The translations under genes were made by a program, and so were the position numbers. Below, one piece after another: positions 52,461 through 61,467 of a stretch of DNA of 64,000 nucleotides (the first letter of the stretch is position 1; every line of letters begins with the position of its first letter). Source of the DNA: Mangrovibacillus cuniculi (GTDB taxonomy: Bacteria > Bacillota > Bacilli > Bacillales > R1DC41); assembly GCF_015482585.1 (NCBI RefSeq), contig NZ_CP049742.1, forward strand, positions 516,501 to 580,500, read 5' to 3'. The notes under the pieces were generated by a model, which was not told where the DNA came from, searched no databases, and was given only the letters and a program-made list of their open reading frames with translations.

Positions 52461-52587
52461 AACGAGACTGGGACAGAACAAAGAAGGTACATTCCGAAAA
52501 AACGAATGTACCTTTTTTGCGTTGTATTTAAGAACATAATACTGCAGAATTAGTGCAGTCACTTTTGGGTTTTGTCCCAGCCTCGTT
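52461..52587. repeat. 127-bp palindromic element with 19-bp terminal inverted repeats
   Basis: Left end AACGAGACTGGGACAGAAC (52461-52479) and right end GTTTTGTCCCAGCCTCGTT (52569-52587) are inverted repeats with two mismatches. Inside lie AAGGTACATTC/GAATGTACCTT and CTGCAGAATTAGTGCAG. There is no coding capacity, so it is MITE-like or a folded RNA element. The rest of 52374-52672 holds no gene; a TTATAAT-like -10 for yhaO is not clear. Confidence 0.85.
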
Positions 52588-52672
52588 TTCTGTATGTATC
52601 CTCCCAAATATTTCGTACCATCTACTAAATGTGCTATAATTATGGAACATACATTCGGTAGGAGGTTCACTC

Positions 52673-53883
52673 ATGGCTGTTACGATAATGCATATCGCAG
52701 ACCTTCATTTAGATCGTCCTTTCAAAGGATTTTCACATTTGCCAGACAATATAGTGGAAACACTTCACTCGAGCACATACACATCCCTTCAAAGGCTTGT
52801 GGACGTTGCGATTGAACGAAAAGTAGATGCTTTTGTCATTGTGGGGATATTTTTGACTCCGAATTAAAAAGCGTAAAAGCCATTTATTTCTTACATAAAA
52901 TGTTTGATCAACTGCACGAAAGTGGGATTGAAATCATCCTTTGCTTCGGAAATCACGATGGTTTCTATTTGCAACATGCCACTGTCCCAGATTTTGTGCA
53001 TGTGTTTAAAGAACAGGTAGAAACTATTTCCATACAAGCAAGTTCTGGAGAAGAAGTGTATTTTCATGGATTTAGTTACTATTCTCAACATGTAAAAGAA
53101 GACAAACTATCACATTACCCTTTAAGAGGTCCTAGTGGAGTTCATATTGGAATTCTTCACGGTCAAGAAAAAGGGAGTGAAGAGTCGAATAATTATGCTC
53201 CATTCACGATTCCATCGCTAGTAGAAAAACAATATGACTACTGGGCTCTCGGACATATTCACCAAACATTGACTTTGTATCAAAAACCAATCATTCAATA
53301 TGCCGGCTCTATCCAAGGAGCAAATAGAAAAGAAGAAGGCGAAAAGGGCGGAATACTAGTCGAGTTTAAGAATGGCCAAGTATCTACAGAATTTATTTCA
53401 ACAAGTCCAGTTGTGTGGAAAAAGGTTGTAGTAGATCTCAGAGCAGAAGGTACTATTTCGCTTATGATCGATAAAATAAAGAAAGAAGTCTCCTCGATTA
53501 TCTCCAACGAAGTTTTCTGGATGATTCATTTACAGTTAACTATTTCAGAGGATGCTACCGATCTATTCGGTAAACCGTTAACGGAAAATTTCTTACTAGA
53601 GTGGTTTGAGGAATCTTTATCTTCTTATGAACAAGGGTATTGGATTGAACATGTCAGTACGAAGAAGGTATTTTCAGTGGATAATTCATCAGATTTCCAT
53701 CAAGCAATATCTTCCTATATAACTGATCTACCTAAAAAAGAAGTAATAGAATTGGTGAAAGAAATATATTATCAACCTTCTATCTATTCTCTTTTATCAA
53801 ATGAAATGGACGAAGAAGGGTTACAAGAAGAGTCTTTAAAAGCATGTTTTGAGTTATTGGAAGAGGTGAAAGTTAGTCGATGA
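52673..53883 (+). pseudogene. yhaO: YhaO DNA exonuclease (SbcD-like), frameshifted as read
   Basis: A metallophosphoesterase-type nuclease subunit. MHIADLHLDRPFKG holds the first metal motif (DLHLD), CFGNHDGFYLQHA the GNHD motif, ILHGQEKG and YWALGHIHQ the histidine motifs. The frame beginning at 52673 stops at 52865-52867; the rest runs from about 52850 to 53883 in the next frame. Adding one G to the run at 52843-52846 restores VIVGDIFDSELKSVKAI, including the GDIFD metal motif, and gives 403 residues, close to the B. subtilis protein. It is either a recent mutation or a sequence error. It overlaps yhaN by 4 bp. Confidence 0.88.
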
Positions 53884-56576
53884 AAATAAAAGAAATTTAT
53901 TTTTATAGCTGTGGACATTTTCAAGACTTCACTCTGCCTGTTTTTCCTTCTTTAACGGTAGCAGTAGGGCATAACGAGTTAGGGAAAACCACTTTAAGAC
54001 ATGGTATTTTTCAATTACTTTATGGACCACAACCGAAACGTCTGATCGATGGCTATGAGTTTGACCGTCCTGTAAGTGGTTATTTGGTAATGGAAAAAAG
54101 CGATGGAAGTACATACAAGCTAGAACGACGAGTTGGTAAGGAAAAAGAACTTTTCCTAACGAGTGAAGATGGAAGAATCTTATCGGAAGAAGAGAGAGAA
54201 CGATGGCTGAATGGTGTGACGGCACAAACATTCCATTCCATTTTTACGTTTAATGTGTTGGACCTTCAACAAGTACAAAAAGTGAATGAACAAGAATTAT
54301 CTAGAATATTATTCACCACTGCATTAATAGGAAGAGATGAACTAGAGGCTGCAGAGAAGAATCTAACGCAACAAATGGATGATCGCTTTAAACCACAAGG
54401 TAGAAAACCACTCATCAATACTTTGTTGAAAGATAGAGAACAAGTGAAAAAAGAAATTGGCAAAATGGAAAAAAATCAAGAAGAAGTATTACAGTTGCTG
54501 GCAAAGACACCAGAAAAAGAGCAGGTAGTAACGACACATTATCAAGAATTAGCGGAACTGACAGAACAATTGCACCTATTAGAACAAACGGAAGAAAAGT
54601 GGGAACTGCTCTCCGACTATCATACTTTACAAGTAGGGGATAAAGCGCCAGGAGATAGTGATGTAACGGAACAGGTCAATACTTATTTGCAATTGGAGGC
54701 AGATAAAAGCCGACTTCTGGAGGAACTGGAGTACTATTTGGAAAAGGTGGAAGTGGAAGAGAAACACGTACATCAGAAAGAAGATAAAAGAAAACAATTA
54801 CACCTGTTTAAGGAATCCTTAGAAGGTGTAGAAGAACAGTTAGAGATACAATCATCAATAGAAACACTAGAAAATACAAAGCAAAAGTTACATATACGAA
54901 TCAATCAAGTTTTACAATCAATCGGAATTAACCGATATGATGAGACATTTGACGTAACCGTTCCAGTGTATATGGAAGAAGAAGTACGGGAAATGCAACG
55001 TGAAAAGGAAGTAAATGCTAGAGAGCTTGAAAAATTAGAAGAAATGAAAAGGCCTCTAGTTAGTGAAAAAGATGAGTTGGAAAATAGGATTAACCGGTTA
55101 GAAATTGACCGTGCTGAAGGAAAGACTAATTCTTTGCAGAAATTCTCACTGAAATTAATACTGTTACCAACAGCTATACTACTAGTTATTAGTATAATAT
55201 GTTTGCTTTTATCTGAATTCGTAGCAGCTGGTGTTTCTATTATAAGTAGTATGGTAATAGTGACAATGTATTTGTTGAATAGAGGAAAGAAAGCGAGTTC
55301 TAAAGAATTTGATTCCACTTGGAAAGCTGCTCTGTTTGCTTTAGATCAAGTAGTAGAAAAAATGCATCTACTTGAAGAAAATCAGCAAAGAGTAAAGAGA
55401 AAGATAGATAAGTGGGAGCGGAATTATGAGCGATTACTGGCAGAGCTTCAGTTACCTGCAAATACACCGCTAGATGCACTTCCTTCTATTTTATTCAAGT
55501 TACAAGAAATGACGCAGTTAATAGAGGAAGAAAAAGAAGTCATTGCTGAACTTAATGAACGTAGAAATTACGTAAATGATAGGAGAAGTATATTATCTAA
55601 AATTCATTTTATTCAAGGTGACAGACCGTTACAGGAAATTCGAAATGACTTGAAAAATTCCATGGCAAAAGTAGAAGAAGAACTTCTATTGATTGCAAAA
55701 AAAGAAGAGTTGATAGAAGATTGGCGAGACAAAATAGTTCGAATGACTGCTAGGAAGAGTATACTAGACAATCAACTAAAGGAAGAACTTGTTAGTGCCG
55801 AGGTTTCTTCTAAACAAGAGCTCCTTCAGAAAAAAGAAATATGGATGGTGTATCGTAGTCAACAAGAAGAGCTCTCGGAAATTCGTCAGCGAGTGACTGA
55901 CCGTCAATATGAATGCTTTGTTTCCTTTTCAACCAAAGATGAGTTACTCCAAGCAATTCGAGGGAAGAAAGAAGAAAAAGCGGAGTTACAGGAAAATGTA
56001 AGAACGATACAAGAAGAGATAATTAAAGTGAAACAAGAAGTAAAAAGATTAGAAGAGAATGGAACCTATCTTCTGAAAGTACAAGAATTGATAATGATGG
56101 AGGAAAAGATTAAATTAGAGACAAAAGAGTGGATGAAAGCAAAAATTGCCTTAGCGAGTCTACAACATGCCATTCAACAGCTAGAGGCAGAAAGATTACC
56201 AGCTGTCATGGGATTTGTAAACCGTTATCTACAAGTGGTGACAGCAGGAAAGTATCATACGTTTATGTTCCAAAACCAAGTTGCTTCTATTCAAAGGCAA
56301 GACGGTAGTTGGATGACGCCAAACGTAATGAGTCAAGGAACGAAAGAGCTCCTTTATATACTTATTCGAATTGCACTTGCTGTGGAGTTAAATGAAAAAG
56401 GTTGTTTCCCATTATTAATGGATGATAGTTTTGTACACATAGATCCATCACGTAGAGAGGCGCTATTTACGTTGTTAAACAAAGAAGGTATTCAGACAAT
56501 TTATTTTACTTGTCAAGATCACGAAATACTGAAAGAGTGCCATGTGAATCTAGAATCTACTGTAGTAAAAGTGTAA
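53880..56576 (+). CDS. yhaN: YhaN, SbcC/Rad50-like AAA ATPase
   Basis: An 898-residue SMC-like ATPase. The N-terminal half-domain has Walker A AVGHNELGKTTLRHGI and QLLYGPQP. Long coiled coils run through residues about 160-410 and 490-760. A short hydrophobic pair lies near residues 422-460 (LILLPTAILLVISIICLLL). The C-terminal half carries MSQGTKELLYILIRIALA (signature) and FPLLMDDSFVHID (Walker B). With YhaO it should form a DNA-end-processing nuclease. Start codon ATGA overlaps the yhaO stop. Confidence 0.92.
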   Translation: MKIKEIYFYSCGHFQDFTLPVFPSLTVAVGHNELGKTTLRHGIFQLLYGPQPKRLIDGYEFDRPVSGYLVMEKSDGSTYKLERRVGKEKELFLTSEDGRILSEEERERWLNGVTAQTFHSIFTFNVLDLQQVQKVNEQELSRILFTTALIGRDELEAAEKNLTQQMDDRFKPQGRKPLINTLLKDREQVKKEIGKMEKNQEEVLQLLAKTPEKEQVVTTHYQELAELTEQLHLLEQTEEKWELLSDYHTLQVGDKAPGDSDVTEQVNTYLQLEADKSRLLEELEYYLEKVEVEEKHVHQKEDKRKQLHLFKESLEGVEEQLEIQSSIETLENTKQKLHIRINQVLQSIGINRYDETFDVTVPVYMEEEVREMQREKEVNARELEKLEEMKRPLVSEKDELENRINRLEIDRAEGKTNSLQKFSLKLILLPTAILLVISIICLLLSEFVAAGVSIISSMVIVTMYLLNRGKKASSKEFDSTWKAALFALDQVVEKMHLLEENQQRVKRKIDKWERNYERLLAELQLPANTPLDALPSILFKLQEMTQLIEEEKEVIAELNERRNYVNDRRSILSKIHFIQGDRPLQEIRNDLKNSMAKVEEELLLIAKKEELIEDWRDKIVRMTARKSILDNQLKEELVSAEVSSKQELLQKKEIWMVYRSQQEELSEIRQRVTDRQYECFVSFSTKDELLQAIRGKKEEKAELQENVRTIQEEIIKVKQEVKRLEENGTYLLKVQELIMMEEKIKLETKEWMKAKIALASLQHAIQQLEAERLPAVMGFVNRYLQVVTAGKYHTFMFQNQVASIQRQDGSWMTPNVMSQGTKELLYILIRIALAVELNEKGCFPLLMDDSFVHIDPSRREALFTLLNKEGIQTIYFTCQDHEILKECHVNLESTVVKV

Positions 56577-56643
56577 ACGCTTATTCGCTTTTCTCTTCTA
56601 AAAGCAGTACAATGATAGAGAGATTTTATTGGAAAGGGATAGG

Positions 56644-57858
56644 ATGCAGATGAAAGCAGATAACGCACAACAAAGATCAATCGTCCCTCTTGTCCTGCTT
56701 AGTTTTAATTTGTTTATCGTTATGCTTGGAATTGGTTTAGTTATACCAGTACTACCTTTTTATATTGAAGAATTTCAAGCAAATGCACAAACTTTAGGAC
56801 TACTAGTAGCTGTTTTTGCCTTTATGCAGTTTCTGTTTGCGCCGATTTGGGGAAGGCTATCGGATAAGATTGGGAGAAAACCCTTGATTACAATTGGGTT
56901 ATTTGGCTTTGCGGCAGCTGAATTTATTTTTGCGTACGCAATTGGCCTATGGATGTTATTTTTATCAAGAATGCTAGCAGGGATTTTTGGATCTGCCATT
57001 ATGCCAACTGCAATGGCTTATGTTTCTGACGTGACAACGCCAGAAAAAAGAGGTCAAGGAATGGGGATTCTTGGTGCTTCAATGGGATTTGGTATCGTAG
57101 TAGGACCGGCAGTAGGTGGCTCACTTGCTGAAATAGACTTGGCATACCCGTTCATTTTTGCCGGAATCGCGGCGACTATTGCAGGTATTGTTTCCATTTT
57201 TGTTTTACCGGAGTCTCATGCGAAAGAAAAACGTACTGTTCAGACTGGAAAGAGAGTACCTCAATGGAGACAAATGAGAGATGCTCTTCAATCTCCTGTT
57301 GGTTTCTTACTAATATTGGTATTTATTATGAGCTTCGGTTTAGCAAACTTTCAAGCCATATTTAGTTACTATGCGTTGGAACGATATGGATACGGTACGA
57401 GAGATGTAGGAACTATATTGCTTATAACAGGAGTCGTAGGAATTCTAGTTCAAGGCGTTGGTGTAGGGCGACTTACCCAAAAATTCGGAGAAGCCAAAGT
57501 AGTAACATTTGCACTACTTATTAGTAGCATTGGATTTGTAGTGATGACTTGGGCAAATAGCTTCTTATGGGTAATCATTACTACTTCTTTCTTCTTTATT
57601 GGAAATTCTCTATTAAGACCATCTTTAAACTCTTATATTTCCAAACTAGCTGGTGATCAGCAAGGAGCTATGATGGGATTAAATAATTCCTTTTTAAGTC
57701 TAGGGAATGTGATAGGTCCAATTATTGCAGGTACCATATTTGAGTGGAATATTCATTCACCTTATTTACTAGGTGCCATTATTATGTTTGTTGGTTTAAT
57801 AGCTATGAGAGCTTGGCTTTCTCAAAACAAAGTAACAAACGTTCATTCTTCTATTTAA
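56644..57858 (+). CDS. MFS multidrug efflux-type transporter
   Basis: A 404-residue major facilitator with twelve helices. Motif A is GRLSDKIGRKPLI between helices 2 and 3, and the drug-proton antiporter motif C is GASMGFGIVVGPAVGG in helix 5. The start IGLVIPVLPFYIEEF is typical of the NorA/Bmr/TetA-like 12-helix drug antiporters. Substrate unknown. The ATG at 56644 lies behind GGAAAGGGATAGG; an in-frame TTG at 56629 is less likely. It interrupts the yhaN-yhaM adjacency known from B. subtilis. Confidence 0.9.
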   Translation: MQMKADNAQQRSIVPLVLLSFNLFIVMLGIGLVIPVLPFYIEEFQANAQTLGLLVAVFAFMQFLFAPIWGRLSDKIGRKPLITIGLFGFAAAEFIFAYAIGLWMLFLSRMLAGIFGSAIMPTAMAYVSDVTTPEKRGQGMGILGASMGFGIVVGPAVGGSLAEIDLAYPFIFAGIAATIAGIVSIFVLPESHAKEKRTVQTGKRVPQWRQMRDALQSPVGFLLILVFIMSFGLANFQAIFSYYALERYGYGTRDVGTILLITGVVGILVQGVGVGRLTQKFGEAKVVTFALLISSIGFVVMTWANSFLWVIITTSFFFIGNSLLRPSLNSYISKLAGDQQGAMMGLNNSFLSLGNVIGPIIAGTIFEWNIHSPYLLGAIIMFVGLIAMRAWLSQNKVTNVHSSI

Positions 57859-57942
57859 TTAATTCGTCCTGTAAGGGATAGGGGTACTTTAAATGAGAGA
57901 AGGAACAATATACAGATTTTAACGTTAGAGGAGGACAAGAAA

Positions 57943-58884
57943 GTGAAGAAATTAATGGAATATAACGTTGGTGAACAAGTCCAATTATACTTATTGGTCA
58001 AATCACAAACAAAAGGAATTGCAAGTAACGGTAAGGCATTTCTGACGTTAATTTTACAAGATAAATCAGGTGACATTGAAGCAAAGTTTTGGGATGCTTC
58101 TTCAGAAGATGAGCAAACGTACCAACCGCAAACAATTGTTCAAGTAGCTGGTGAGATTCATGAATACAGAGGACGCTTGCAGTTAAAGTTGAAACAAATT
58201 AGACCTACAAACGAGCAAGATGGTGTGGAAGTAGGGGATTTATTAGAACGAGCTCCTCTTGCAGTAAAAGAAATGCAAGATATTGTCACGCAATATATCT
58301 TTGATATGAAGAGTCCTGCGATTCAACGAATTACTAGACATTTAGTCAAAAAAGTAGAGAAAGATTTTTTCTTGTACCCAGCTGCAACAAAGAATCATCA
58401 TGAATTTGTATCAGGTTTAGCATATCATGTGGTCTCCATGTTGAAGTTAGCTAAGTCAATTGCAGATTTATATCCTTCGTTAGATAGAGATTTACTTTAC
58501 GCAGGAGTGATATTACATGACTTAGGGAAGGTACAAGAGCTGTCAGGCCCTGTAGCTACAAGTTATACAGTAGAAGGAAATCTATTAGGACATATTAACA
58601 TCATGGTGGAGCAAATTAGTCAAGCTGCGATCGAGCTGTCGATTGAAGGAGAAGAAGTGATGATCTTAAAGCACCTTGTCTTAAGTCATCATGGTAAAGC
58701 TGAGTGGGGCTCACCAAAACCACCGATGGTAAAAGAAGCAGAAATCTTACATTATATTGATAATATTGATGCGAAGATGAATATGCTAGACCGAGCTTTA
58801 GAGCGCGTGAAACCAGGAGAGTTTTCTGAAAGAGTGTTTGCACTAGATAACCGAAATTTTTACAAACCAACTTTTCATAATTAA
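57943..58884 (+). CDS. yhaM: 3'-5' exoribonuclease YhaM
   Basis: A 313-residue exonuclease acting on RNA and single-stranded DNA. An N-terminal OB-fold ([40 protein letters not shown]) is followed by an HD phosphohydrolase domain ([41 protein letters not shown]). Length equals the B. subtilis enzyme. The start is GTG at 57943 after GAGGAGGACAAGAAA. Confidence 0.95.
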   Translation: MKKLMEYNVGEQVQLYLLVKSQTKGIASNGKAFLTLILQDKSGDIEAKFWDASSEDEQTYQPQTIVQVAGEIHEYRGRLQLKLKQIRPTNEQDGVEVGDLLERAPLAVKEMQDIVTQYIFDMKSPAIQRITRHLVKKVEKDFFLYPAATKNHHEFVSGLAYHVVSMLKLAKSIADLYPSLDRDLLYAGVILHDLGKVQELSGPVATSYTVEGNLLGHINIMVEQISQAAIELSIEGEEVMILKHLVLSHHGKAEWGSPKPPMVKEAEILHYIDNIDAKMNMLDRALERVKPGEFSERVFALDNRNFYKPTFHN

Positions 58885-58968
58885 TAAGTCTACTTCTTCT
58901 TTCTCTATCATATATTCTACTATCTCATGTTTTTAGAGAATTTACATGATGGAGGAGAGTATATACTA

Positions 58969-59154
58969 ATGACACTACCATTTTGGATTTATTTCGTTGT
59001 AGCAGGGATCGTATTTAGTGCCATCATGGCAGTTCGCTCAGCTAGGGAAGAACGAGATGAGGAACATGCTTGGATAGAGAAAGAGGGAGAAGTTTATTTA
59101 GAGCGTATAGAAGAGGAAAGAAGTAAAAAGAGAGAGCATGTTGGTAGTAACTAA
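58969..59154 (+). CDS. yhaL: sporulation protein YhaL
   Basis: A 61-residue protein with one N-terminal membrane helix (PFWIYFVVAGIVFSAIMAV) and a charged, coiled-coil-like tail (RSAREERDEEHAWIEKEGEVYLERIEEERSKKR). It matches YhaL between yhaM and prsA. Role in sporulation is known only by regulation. The ATG at 58969 has GGAGGAGAG; an ATG at 58927 has no ribosome site. Confidence 0.9.
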   Translation: MTLPFWIYFVVAGIVFSAIMAVRSAREERDEEHAWIEKEGEVYLERIEEERSKKREHVGSN

Positions 59155-59162
59155 CCATATAT

Positions 59163-59198
59163 AAAAGAGGACCCACACTTAAGTGTGGGTCCTCTTTT
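59163..59198. terminator. bidirectional terminator between yhaL and prsA
   Basis: Perfect 18-bp palindrome AAAAGAGGACCCACACTT/AAGTGTGGGTCCTCTTTT with A and T tracts on both sides. Confidence 0.93.
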
Positions 59199-59207
59199 AA
59201 TTGAACA

Positions 59208-60143
59208 TTACTTTTCTTCAGTAGATTCTTCAGAAGTTTGACCTTCTTCTTGTCCACCTTGACCTTCTCCACCTTCAGCAGGTGCTTCGAAGTTTAGATA
59301 TTGATCTAGAGCCGTTTTTAGATCTTCATCTTTAATATCTACTTTAGCTGCTTTTAATTCACGAGCCATAGCAGCTTGGATTACGTCTGGAGTTAATTTA
59401 GAAACTTTTAAGTCGTTTTCCATTTTTTCTTTTACTTCTTCAAATGGCTGTTTTTCTTTTTTATCTGTTAATTTAATGATGTGGACGCCAAATTGAGTTT
59501 CAACTGGTTCGCTCACTTCACCAACTTCTAGCGCGTATGCCGCTTCTTCAAACGCAGGATCCATTACACCTGTTCCAAAGAATCCAAGGTCTCCACCATT
59601 CTCAGCGCTTCCTGGGTCAGTAGAGTACTCTTTTGCAAGCTCAGCGAAGTCTCCACCAGCATCAATTTTACCTTGAACTTCTTTTGCAGTATCCATATCT
59701 GCTACTAGGATGTGGCTAGCTTGAATTTCAGGCTTTTGATTTTCATAAAATTCTTTTACTTCTTCTTCTGTTACTTCAATGTCTGCAATTGCAGCTTTCT
59801 CTTGAAGCATACCAGTACGGAATGTTTCTTTTAATGCATCTTCGTCAGCAAGACCACTTTGTGCCAAAGCCATCTCGAAGTTTGCGCCTAGTTCTTGTTT
59901 CACTTCTTCTACTTTTGCATTTACTTCTTCTTCTGTTACTTCATACTTGTCTGCTAAGACTTTTTCAATTACTAGTTGTTGAAGAGCTTGTTGGCCTGCA
60001 ACTGTTTTTAGTTCGCTATATAATTCCTCTTTTGTTACATCTCCTGCACTTGTGGAAACAAGTACTTCACCGTCTCCTCCGTTACATGCAGCTAGTCCAA
60101 TTACACCCGCTGCTAAAGAAAGAGATAATACAAACTTCTTCAT
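59208..60143 (-). CDS. prsA: PrsA foldase lipoprotein (peptidyl-prolyl isomerase)
   Basis: A 311-residue lipoprotein that folds secreted proteins on the outer face of the membrane. Signal peptide with lipobox GLAACNG; N-terminal SurA-like helices; a central parvulin domain (about residues 140-235: IQASHILVADMDTAKEVQGKI, YSTDPGSAENGGDLGFFG, VEPVETQFGVHIIKL-type). The C-terminal 35 residues are Gly/Glu/Gln-rich and disordered. The ATG at 60143 follows GTAGGAGTTGTTC. It is monocistronic. Confidence 0.96.
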   Translation of the reverse strand: MKKFVLSLSLAAGVIGLAACNGGDGEVLVSTSAGDVTKEELYSELKTVAGQQALQQLVIEKVLADKYEVTEEEVNAKVEEVKQELGANFEMALAQSGLADEDALKETFRTGMLQEKAAIADIEVTEEEVKEFYENQKPEIQASHILVADMDTAKEVQGKIDAGGDFAELAKEYSTDPGSAENGGDLGFFGTGVMDPAFEEAAYALEVGEVSEPVETQFGVHIIKLTDKKEKQPFEEVKEKMENDLKVSKLTPDVIQAAMARELKAAKVDIKDEDLKTALDQYLNFEAPAEGGEGQGGQEEGQTSEESTEEK

Positions 60144-60310
60144 ATGAACAACTCCTACTCTGATGAAATGTCTTTAAATCTTCAAAGAGTACTATAGCAC
60201 ACTTTTTGGAAGAACGAAAACATTTCGATAAATAAGGAAATAGGCGATAGCTCAAACCCATTCGAATTTCTTGCATATGATGCATGGAAAACGTAAAGGA
60301 GGTAAGAAAA

Positions 60311-60397
60311 ATGGGAAACTCATATAATGCTGGTTTTGCGTTACTTGTAGTTCTGTTTATCTTATTAATCATTGTTGGAGCAGCTTATTTAAACTAA
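60311..60397 (+). CDS. YjcZ family sporulation protein, paralogue 1
   Basis: A 28-residue protein with an N-terminal [25 protein letters not shown] helix. The ATG follows AAAGGAGGTAAGAAAA. First of three tandem paralogues between prsA and the repeat region. Confidence 0.88.
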   Translation: MGNSYNAGFALLVVLFILLIIVGAAYLN

Positions 60398-60446
60398 GGA
60401 ATAAACCGCAAACAAAATCCTAATTTTCTATTTGGAGGTGTTATAC

Positions 60447-60530
60447 ATGGGTGGACAATACGGAAGTGGTTTCGCGTTAATCGTTGTTCTTTTCATTCTT
60501 TTAATCATCGTTGGAGCAGCTTGGTTGTAA
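60447..60530 (+). CDS. YjcZ family sporulation protein, paralogue 2
   Basis: A 27-residue protein, [20 protein letters not shown] core, ending in AAWL. The ATG follows TTGGAGGTGTTATAC. Nucleotide similarity to the copy at 12839 (shared GTTGTTCTTTTCAT stretch) suggests duplication. Confidence 0.88.
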   Translation: MGGQYGSGFALIVVLFILLIIVGAAWL

Positions 60531-60591
60531 TAAATAAGTAACCATAAGGTCATCACTCGAATATGGTAAAAAGGGAAGGAGGGGATTACAC

Positions 60592-60678
60592 ATGTCACAC
60601 GGATACAATTCTGGTTTCGCTTTAGTGGTTGTTCTTTTCATTCTATTAATCATCATCGGTGCAGCTTGGTTATACTAA
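60592..60678 (+). CDS. YjcZ family sporulation protein, paralogue 3
   Basis: A 28-residue protein, [20 protein letters not shown] core, ending in AAWLY. The ATG follows GGGAAGGAGGGGATTACAC. A terminator ends the trio. Confidence 0.88.
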   Translation: MSHGYNSGFALVVVLFILLIIIGAAWLY

Positions 60679-60689
60679 TCTAAACGAAG

Positions 60690-60716
60690 AGACGTCCCAG
60701 TAATGGGGCGTCTTTT
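60690..60716 (+). terminator. terminator of the YjcZ trio
   Basis: Nine-base-pair stem AGACGTCCC/GGGGCGTCT (one G-T pair), then TTTT. Confidence 0.85.
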
Positions 60717-60743
60717 GTTATGTACATAACAAATAATGACTGC

Positions 60744-61037
60744 ACTGGGATTTCCGCTGCAGGGGGCTTCGAAAAGCGAAAGGCGCGCGTTTAGATGCGG
60801 CAGCAAACTTGGAGGGACCGAGGGCTTGTACGTGACGTACTGTCTTCTGCGTTGGTGACGTGATGTCACCGGTTCTTAGCAGAAGGTCCATCCGCAGCCG
60901 CCACAGGGCCATCTGAGTTCGCCGAGCATCTGCGTACCTGGAGCTAGACATGGCTCCTCGTCGCGATAGTTCGCGCTCCTGTGGGGTCTCAGTAACCCAC
61001 CTTTCCCGTAGGAGTCGCCCCCTTCCGCTCCAATCCC
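60744..61037 (+). repeat. long mosaic intergenic repeat carrying structured element copy D
   Basis: Blocks GGGATTTCCGCTGCAG, GGGCCATCTGAGTTCGCCGAG, GCTCCTCGTCGC, GGGGTCTCAG and CTCCAATCCC also occur, in reverse, at 10264-10392. Between the first two blocks this copy holds about 140 bp absent from the other, including AAGGCGCGCGTTTAG (also near copy B) and copy D. Nothing in 60717-61170 looks coding, despite open frames in this GC-richer segment. Confidence 0.82.
60828..60888 (+). repeat. structured element copy D
   Basis: Hairpin 1 GTAC/GTAC (60828-60840) with loop GTGAC. Outer stem CTTCTGC (60844-60850) with GCAGAAG (60879-60885). Hairpin 2 GGTGAC (60854-60859), loop GTGAT, GTCACC (60865-60870). 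The GTT linker and GTTCTTA are conserved. Every stem differs in sequence from copies A and B yet pairs fully. Confidence 0.8.
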
Positions 61038-61170
61038 TATATATAGTAGAAGTAATAAATTACTGCATTTATATAGGTTTGAGAATTAATTTACTTTTAA
61101 TGATCAGCTATAAAAATATAAAAACAGCACCCCTTAGAAAATCTTTTACATTATCACTGTTATTCAAGTA

Positions 61171-61210
61171 AAAAAGCCACACAGAAAAGAATTTTTCTGT
61201 GTGGCTTTTT
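61171..61210. terminator. strong bidirectional terminator
   Basis: AAAAAGCCACACAGAAAA pairs with TTTTCTGTGTGGCTTTTT around a 4-nt loop. It ends the minus-strand genes downstream of it. Confidence 0.92.
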
Positions 61211-61230
61211 TACTGAATTAGAGGCATCAA

Positions 61231-61407
61231 TTAAAATTTGATATCCACGTAAGTTGATAGTAACAAAATAGTGATTAGGATATTTATTGTACGAAAAACC
61301 TTTGGTTGTTTTTCATCTGGGACCTCTTTTTGTAAACAAAGTTGAAACGTTAATCGATTAATAAAATACAGAATAATACCCGCGTATATTAGAAAGACGG
61401 GAAGCAT
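61231..61407 (-). CDS. small two-helix membrane protein
   Basis: A 58-residue protein starting MLPVFLIYAGIILYFINRL, with a charged middle (QKEVPDEKQPKVFR) and a second hydrophobic segment (TINILITILLLSTYVDI). The ATG at 61407 is preceded by GGAGGGGATAGA. It lies downstream of the DUF3267 gene on the same strand and ends at a strong terminator. I do not recognise a named family. Confidence 0.75.
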   Translation of the reverse strand: MLPVFLIYAGIILYFINRLTFQLCLQKEVPDEKQPKVFRTINILITILLLSTYVDIKF

Positions 61408-61467
61408 TCTATCCCCTCCTATCTTCAGTACATCTTTACCATACCAAAAAATGAGTATAAAGAATAG

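Noticed and set aside
59789-60163. Leucine-rich 124-codon frame opposite prsA
   Set aside because: It is the complement of the prsA coding strand with no ribosome site.
60675-61171. Several 60-77 codon frames in the mosaic repeat
   Set aside because: They arise from GC-rich repeat sequence, disagree between strands and lack ribosome sites.
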